A DNA stretch of 48,653 nt from assembly GCF_009193355.1 (NCBI RefSeq), contig NZ_WBVT01000026.1, positions 1 through 48,653 of the forward strand, given 5' to 3'. Shown here one piece after another: positions 45,001-48,653 of the stretch. The position numbers and the translations under genes are program-made. Below the pieces are notes generated by a model that had not been told where the DNA came from, did no database searches, and worked only from the letters and a program-made list of their open reading frames with translations. This stretch comes from Bifidobacterium leontopitheci (GTDB taxonomy: Bacteria > Actinomycetota > Actinomycetes > Actinomycetales > Bifidobacteriaceae). Every line of letters begins with the position of its first letter. The stretch's first letter is position 1.

Positions 45001-47042
45001 ATCCACGCCTCCCACAGGTCGGTCACGTGGTACATGTTGTTCGTGCCGCCGGTCATGTGGCGGTTCGCGTAGCCGGGGACGCCATCGGTGGCGGGGAAGG
45101 CGTTGAACTGGGCCTGGTCGGCGAAGCCGTCCCACTTCCAGTAGTTCACCTTGTACTTGTCCTGCCAGTCGGTCGACATCTTCGCGAAGTTCTTCACGTA
45201 CTCGCGGTCGGCGACGTCGATGGAGCCGCCGGCCTTGGAGCCCTTGCCGCTGGCGGTGAGGATGTCGGCGAGCTGGCCGTAGAAGTTGTAGCCGCCGCGC
45301 GGGCCGACCCACACGCCGAAGTTGCTGCCGAGCTTCTGCACGAGCTTGCTGGAGGGGGTCAGGCCGTTCGGGAACTTCGAGTTGAACGTCCAGAAGCCGG
45401 CGGTGTTCTTGCCGGTGCCGGAACGCTCCACGTCAACGGACGTCTCGGTCGGGTTGTAGTTGTTCCAGCCGTCGTCGACCACGTACGAGCCGAGCGGTTC
45501 GGCGCCCGCCGCGTTGAGGTCCTTGTCGACGGCCTTGAACGAGTCGAGGATGTTCGTGTCGTCGATTTTCATCATGTTGTCGAACCAGGAGTTGTACTGC
45601 GTACGGAACTCGGTCGGCGTGGCGATGTCGGTGATGTAGTCATAGAAGTCGGACTGGATGACCGAGTTGTCGGTGCTGCGGGCCGCGCCCACGACCGTCT
45701 GCCACGTGTTGTACACGATCGACTGGCCGTCCGCGCTCGCGCCGGCCTGCTGGTCGGTGACGAGACGGGCGAACGACTTGCCGGTGTAGTAGCGCATGTA
45801 GCCGGTGTTGTTCACGATCTGCGTATCGGTCTCGGGGAATTCGGAGCCCATGAACATGCCGTCCACGTAGATCGGCTGGCCGAGGTTCGCCTTGAACTGG
45901 TCCATCGCGACGACGCCGCCCGCGTTGGTCGGGATCGTCCACGTGGTGTCCTTGCCCGCGGTGACCTTGAGCGACTCGAGGTCGATGTAGTCGAGGATCG
46001 CGTCGTCCTGCTGGGCCTTGGGCACTGAGATCGACAGGAACTTGCGCATGTAGTGGTCGCCGTTGTACATGACCACGTGCTCGCTGATCGTGTAGTCGAC
46101 GTCGCGGAACTGGTGCGGCTTGAAGGTGAACACGACCTCCTTGCCGGTCTTCTTCACCTTGTTGATGGTCGCGGTCGTGTCCTTGACCTCAGGCTTGCCG
46201 GCCAGCGTCAGCTCACTGGCGGCGAAGTCATAGTCCTGGCCGGCGCTGGGTGCGGTGTACGTGTCGGCGTACAGGTTGAACTCGGCGCAGCCGGCGAACT
46301 TGGCTCCGTTGACCGAGGAAGTCGGCACGAACTTGACGTACCGTGCGGTGACGGCGCTGTCGAGGTTCACGTAGATCGGGTTGACGCCGTCATAGGTGAA
46401 CTCGCCGGACTTGGCCTCCGTCCAGGCGTTCGCGTCGGTGGCGGACGGGGCAGTGGTGTCGTTGGAGTACATGAGCTTGTACCCCTTGACGTTGCCGTTG
46501 GCGCCGGACGGGCGCGGCGTGTAGGAGAACGCCTTGAACGTCGTCTCCTTGCCGAGGGCCAGCATCAGCCAGTGGCCGGTTCGTAGTTGTATATTGCCGC
46601 TGCTGTACTGTGAATGCCAGATCGTGCTGGTGTTGCCGTCGATGGCGTTGGACGCCGGCGAGTTCTCGCCGCTCGTCTCGGCGCTGGAGGCGCTCGCTTC
46701 CCAGCCGGTGCGGTCGATGGCGGTCGGCGGCTTGGTGTCGCCGGTGTTCTTCGTCATCTTGACGACGAACTCCTCGCTGCCGCTGGCCGGCGTGTATTTA
46801 ACGTTGGCGCGTTTGTTGTTGATCTCCGTGGTCGACAGCTTGTTCGAGGCCGTCGAGAACGTGCGTGACAGCGCGCCGTTGCCGACGGTCAGCGAGTTGT
46901 CGGTCTGGGTGACGGAGACGTCACCGCCGACTCCGGCCGCGTCGGCGGCCTTCGCCTGCGCCTGCAACGCAAAGGGAGACAGTGCCATCGCGACGATCGT
47001 CGCGAGAGCGCACGCCTTGAACCTCTTTACTGCATGCTCCAT
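42081..47042 (-). CDS. cell-wall-anchored multidomain glycosidase, clan GH-D (GH36-like)
   Basis: 1,653 residues. Signal peptide (1-33), N-terminal sandwich region (NGALSRTFS), an F5/8C (CBM32-like) domain about 112-262, then a catalytic barrel about 400-830. SYVVDDGWNNY, GVWVGPRGGYNFYGQ and YWKWDG with candidate nucleophile Asp638 resemble GH36/raffinose-synthase-type enzymes; Asp726 or Asp729 (VYDQTDAG) could be the acid/base. A beta-sandwich, an SWM-like domain (about 960-1050), a LamG-like domain, a second F5/8C domain, three FIVAR-like helical repeats and a Lys/Pro stalk follow. LSNTG (1621-1625), a membrane helix and RRRRS end it as a sortase-type signal. It probably cleaves alpha-galactosyl or related groups on host or plant glycans outside the cell; the exact substrate is not readable. 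AAAGGT precedes the start. Confidence 0.88.
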   Translation of the reverse strand: MEHAVKRFKACALATIVAMALSPFALQAQAKAADAAGVGGDVSVTQTDNSLTVGNGALSRTFSTASNKLSTTEINNKRANVKYTPASGSEEFVVKMTKNTGDTKPPTAIDRTGWEASASSAETSGENSPASNAIDGNTSTIWHSQYSSGNIQLRTGHWLMLALGKETTFKAFSYTPRPSGANGNVKGYKLMYSNDTTAPSATDANAWTEAKSGEFTYDGVNPIYVNLDSAVTARYVKFVPTSSVNGAKFAGCAEFNLYADTYTAPSAGQDYDFAASELTLAGKPEVKDTTATINKVKKTGKEVVFTFKPHQFRDVDYTISEHVVMYNGDHYMRKFLSISVPKAQQDDAILDYIDLESLKVTAGKDTTWTIPTNAGGVVAMDQFKANLGQPIYVDGMFMGSEFPETDTQIVNNTGYMRYYTGKSFARLVTDQQAGASADGQSIVYNTWQTVVGAARSTDNSVIQSDFYDYITDIATPTEFRTQYNSWFDNMMKIDDTNILDSFKAVDKDLNAAGAEPLGSYVVDDGWNNYNPTETSVDVERSGTGKNTAGFWTFNSKFPNGLTPSSKLVQKLGSNFGVWVGPRGGYNFYGQLADILTASGKGSKAGGSIDVADREYVKNFAKMSTDWQDKYKVNYWKWDGFADQAQFNAFPATDGVPGYANRHMTGGTNNMYHVTDLWEAWIDLFDQVRANAEKNGIDLWISLTCYVNPSPWFLQWANSVWLQCVYDQTDAGASASKMDRQLTYRDATYYDFIKNHEFQFPLGNVYNHDPIYGKEGTNITATTATDVQFANYLYTQASRGTAFWELYYSDSLMSEGKWQVTSEFLKWAKENHHILRNAKMFGVSPNSAVKLNTTTNNNDLGGAYGFSAFDGEDGLVMVRNSSTTAKDITYKFDATNGVQIDSGTYNVTLDRVYNPKDSAEAKDTPSDAKVTSTTTFDYGKSHTFNLQPDESITFRVSKTTDKTAPKIASIAADGKTDVRVKFDEPVKASADVPFELTGAEIASVKASADRATFDITLKDAPANGTKLTVKAGDKIADRAGNKADDTASVTYRAGNKVTSSPEADYDGTTKNLGTKGRSLDSAGGFTVDLDVTTTSTNATLVAQPKGYTVAIDKDGYPTVALNGATATADVKVNDGKKHSITAVKENNGMLKVYVDGALAGSVYKAGNMTYTIPAGRATTGSKAFAGKLAVAVYDTAWGYDDIAAADAPATVENVALNKNASVHWMDGSEAPTDQGRPASMAVDGNSTDTANNYVGFGSDDKTEGSYLQVDFGAVYDIENTEGGAEGAAKMYRYWADSRTYNGTVVMLSENGTFAEGDRTIIYNSDKENFFKFGAGTENTYAETSAGKAFNVPAGTKARYVRVYMHGRNGGNTNHIVELQVFGKKIAGETTPDAVDKSELQARLAELAKVDTTGKTADSVAKFKAAVEAAKKVLDDADATQAQVDDAVNSLEGIEKVLVDETPEVTVDKSALKARLEELAKVDLTGKTEASVKAFKDVIAAATAVYEDADATQAEVDQALKSLEGLEKVLVDEPVNPEPGKVDKTALKKRLEELAKVSTDGKTAASVATFRKAIAAAQAVLDNPNATKADVDAALKSLDGIEKVLTDEKTPQPKPQPNKKPGLSNTGADVTAVAVAAAAVALAGAAALTLRRRRS

Positions 47043-47146
47043 TACATGTACCTTTCATCTGTTGCTCCTCCGCTGGTTTTCCTTCCCCATTGAGGCCGAA
47101 CCGCCAACGTCAGACACCTACGTCTATGCAGGTTTTCAATGGTCAA

Positions 47147-47175
47147 TCTTAAGGCCTGGTACAGATAAATGTAAA
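47147..47175 (-). promoter_or_regulatory. candidate promoter and operator of the glycosidase gene
   Basis: On the minus strand TTTACA, 17 bp and TTAAGA form a weak promoter. The palindrome TACAGATAAATGTA (47160-47173) overlaps the -35 and could bind a repressor such as the LacI protein encoded upstream. Both are tentative. Confidence 0.3.
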
Positions 47176-47223
47176 GAATGTTAACTTAAACCGCGCGGGC
47201 TTGTTCCCTGTGTCCCCCGTTTC

Positions 47224-47322
47224 GTCACAGCGTGTACCTACCCGCTGTGACACGACTGCCGCAACCCTTGCGATCATTGGGTTTTCGCAATCACGTCACA
47301 GCGTGTACCTACCCGCTGTGAC
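47224..47322. repeat. 99-bp palindrome doublet, copy 4
   Basis: Two identical 28-bp units (47224-47251 and 47295-47322, ends GTCACAGCG and CGCTGTGAC) are 43 bp apart. The spacer pairs AACCC with TGGGTT. It lies in the 306-bp gap between lacI and the glycosidase gene; besides this element and the promoter region no gene is seen. Confidence 0.9.
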
Positions 47323-47348
47323 AAAAGACGGCTGATTGCGGTGCCGGC

Positions 47349-48491
47349 TCAGTTGCCGCCGCCGCGACGCCAGAGCTTGTCCGAGCTGTCCAGCGTGGTC
47401 TTGCGCTCGGTCTCGGTCGATTCGCGCACGATCAGCGGGCATTCCACCGCCGTGATCCCGTGGTGCGGCCGCCCGCGCAGCGCGTCGAGCAGGTACTTCG
47501 CGGCCGTCTTGCCGATGAGCGCGATGTTGTTGTCGAACGTGGTGAGCGTGGGGTGCGAGTTCGAGCAGAACACGTACCAGTTGTCGTGCCCGACGACCGC
47601 CACGTCCTGCGGCACCCGTTTGCCGGCCGCCATCAGGCCGCGCACGGCCCCGCGGGCGATCTCGTCGCTCAGCGCGTAGATCGCGTCGAGGTGCGGGTGC
47701 CGCTCGACCAGCAGCCGGGCCGCCCGCTCGCCCCACTCCTCGCTCCACGAGTCGTACAGCACGTCCACCGGCTGGAAGTCGTAGAGCGTGAACGTGCGCC
47801 AGGCGCCGTTGACGCGGTCGTGCGCCGCCTGGAAGTCGTCCGATCCGGCAATCACCGCGATATAGCGGCGCCGCAGGCTCAGCAGGTATTCGATCGCCTG
47901 CGCGCCGGCGCCGATGTTGTCGCACACCACGCTGCAGTCGGCCGGGTCGGTCGAGGGGTCGTACGTGTACACCACCGGCAGTCCCATGGTGGTGGACGGT
48001 TTGAGCGGCTGCCGCGGGTTCGTCGTGTCGCCCACCACGATCAGCCCGTCCACGCCGCGGGCCGCCAGCTGGTCGATGTGGCTGCGTTCCAGCGCCGGCT
48101 GCCCGTGCGAGCTCATGAGCAGGGCCGCGTGGTTCGAGGCTCCCAGCGTGCTTTCGGCGCCGGTGAGCAGCGGCAGCGAGAACCGGCCGTTGTAGTCGGA
48201 TGTGATCAGCCCCACCAGCCCCGAGCGCGCCCGCGCCGCGGTGCCGGAGCGCCGTGCCGACCCCGCGGATTTGCGGTATCCGAGCTGTGCGGCGGCGTGC
48301 TGGACGATGCGTCGCGTCTTCGCCGAGATCCGCCCGGTGCCGTTGAGCGCCTTGGATGCCGTCGCCACCGATACGTTGGCCGCCGCGGCCACGTCGCTCA
48401 GCGTGGGACGTGACGTGACGCGCGGCGCAGTGCGTGCCCCCTGCGACGTCTGGATGTCGCCGTTCGTCGTCGTACCCCTCATGCCGACCAT
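47349..48491 (-). CDS. LacI-family transcriptional regulator
   Basis: 380 residues. DNA-binding helix-turn-helix about 29-51 (PTLSDVAAAANVSVATASKAL), hinge, and a periplasmic-binding-like effector domain with GLITSDYNGRFSLPLL, DGLIVVGD and DVAVVGHDNW. It faces the same way as the glycosidase gene and is its nearest upstream gene, so it probably controls that gene in response to a released sugar. The first 25 residues before the HTH are unconserved-looking; ATG at 48491 or 48482 may be the start and neither has a clear ribosome site. Confidence 0.94.
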   Translation of the reverse strand: MVGMRGTTTNGDIQTSQGARTAPRVTSRPTLSDVAAAANVSVATASKALNGTGRISAKTRRIVQHAAAQLGYRKSAGSARRSGTAARARSGLVGLITSDYNGRFSLPLLTGAESTLGASNHAALLMSSHGQPALERSHIDQLAARGVDGLIVVGDTTNPRQPLKPSTTMGLPVVYTYDPSTDPADCSVVCDNIGAGAQAIEYLLSLRRRYIAVIAGSDDFQAAHDRVNGAWRTFTLYDFQPVDVLYDSWSEEWGERAARLLVERHPHLDAIYALSDEIARGAVRGLMAAGKRVPQDVAVVGHDNWYVFCSNSHPTLTTFDNNIALIGKTAAKYLLDALRGRPHHGITAVECPLIVRESTETERKTTLDSSDKLWRRGGGN

Positions 48492-48626
48492 GATACTCGT
48501 GTTTTTCGCTACGGTCAGGGAAAATTGACCGTGTTTGTTGTTTTGATGGGTGGGTTGATATGACGAGAGGCTTCTAGGCAGAATGGGTGGTGCCTTAAAC
48601 CTATCCGTTCTAGCGAAGGAGCCTCC

Positions 48627-48653
48627 ATGGTCAAGGGTAGCAGTGCCAGTGTT
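48627..48653 (+). CDS. start of an unidentified gene, cut by the window edge
   Basis: ATG with AAGGAG six bases upstream, then MVKGSSASV before the window ends. Nine residues do not allow a family call. The 90 bases upstream (from about 48565, GAGGCTTCTAGGCAG) have a feel of an insertion-sequence left end, but no inverted repeat partner is inside the window. Confidence 0.4.

Noticed and set aside
42042..46028. A 1,328-residue plus-strand open frame opposite the glycosidase
   Set aside because: Same shadow effect. It has no recognisable domain, and the minus frame has signal peptide, catalytic barrel and sorting signal.
41848..47322. The 28-bp palindromes with 43-bp spacers as small CRISPR arrays
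   Set aside because: Every locus has only two repeats, the units differ between loci, the spacers share a hairpin rather than being unrelated, and no cas genes are present.
1..48653. tRNA genes
   Set aside because: No T-arm GGTTCGAAT-like sequence with matching acceptor and anticodon stems was found on either strand by eye.
48565..48653. An insertion sequence at the right edge
   Set aside because: Only nine codons and no partner inverted repeat are available, so it cannot be called as a mobile element.

Overview
The window looks like a chromosomal segment of a Bifidobacterium or a close relative. It has high GC, a 5S rRNA followed by a urease locus with a fused gamma/beta subunit, a Tad pilus cluster with a DUF4244-type pilin, ppk next to a MutT1-type gene, dnaX-recR-aspartokinase synteny, and very large cell-wall glycosidase and protease genes. 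No species is assigned. All identifications come from reading the translations and motifs; no database search was run.

Layout. 1-500: the end of an rRNA operon (5S, terminator) and a decayed AAA ATPase/DUF4143 fragment. 689-3104: ureAB fusion and ureC. 3158-12191: palindromic repeats, a small membrane protein (minus strand) and a 2,460-residue surface subtilase. 12489-15899 (minus): ferric-reductase-like flavocytochrome, ApbE flavin transferase and an anchored FMN-binding protein, together a plausible extracytosolic electron-transfer module. 16218-20054 (minus): urease accessory genes in the order E, F, G, D. 20752-24007 (plus): ECF-type nickel/cobalt importer NikMN-CbiQ-CbiO. 24787-29068 (minus): unknown gene, Nudix/histidine phosphatase, polyphosphate kinase. 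29336-29530: a promoter, a candidate structured small RNA and a terminator. 29721-34792: Tad pilus genes in two blocks, each preceded by the same three-DnaA-box element. 34930-41821: diacylglycerol-kinase-like protein, an unusually long DnaX, RecR, and an aspartokinase split into catalytic and ACT polypeptides. 42081-48491 (minus): a LacI regulator upstream of a 1,653-residue multidomain cell-wall glycosidase. The right edge carries the first nine codons of an unidentified gene.

Function. UreABC needs nickel: NikMN-Q-O would import it, His-rich UreE would hold it, and UreDFG would insert it. The structural and accessory halves lie 13 kb apart in opposite directions. Inverting the block between ureC and nikM in thought restores the standard order A-B-C-E-F-G-D.

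The most striking unexplained content is between genes. (i) A 99-bp element occurs four times: two 28-bp GTCAC...GTGAC palindromes always separated by exactly 43 bp. (ii) Arrays of ~52-bp hairpins with covarying arms flank urease genes. (iii) An element with three DnaA boxes and identical 14/20-bp spacing precedes both Tad blocks. (iv) A perfect 34-bp inverted repeat lies between ureF and ureG. (v) A ~160-nt candidate RNA has its own promoter and terminator. Several conserved proteins (UreF, ApbE, NikMN, CbiQ, DnaX) also carry Ala/Ser/Thr/Gly-rich inserts, some made of short DNA repeats.
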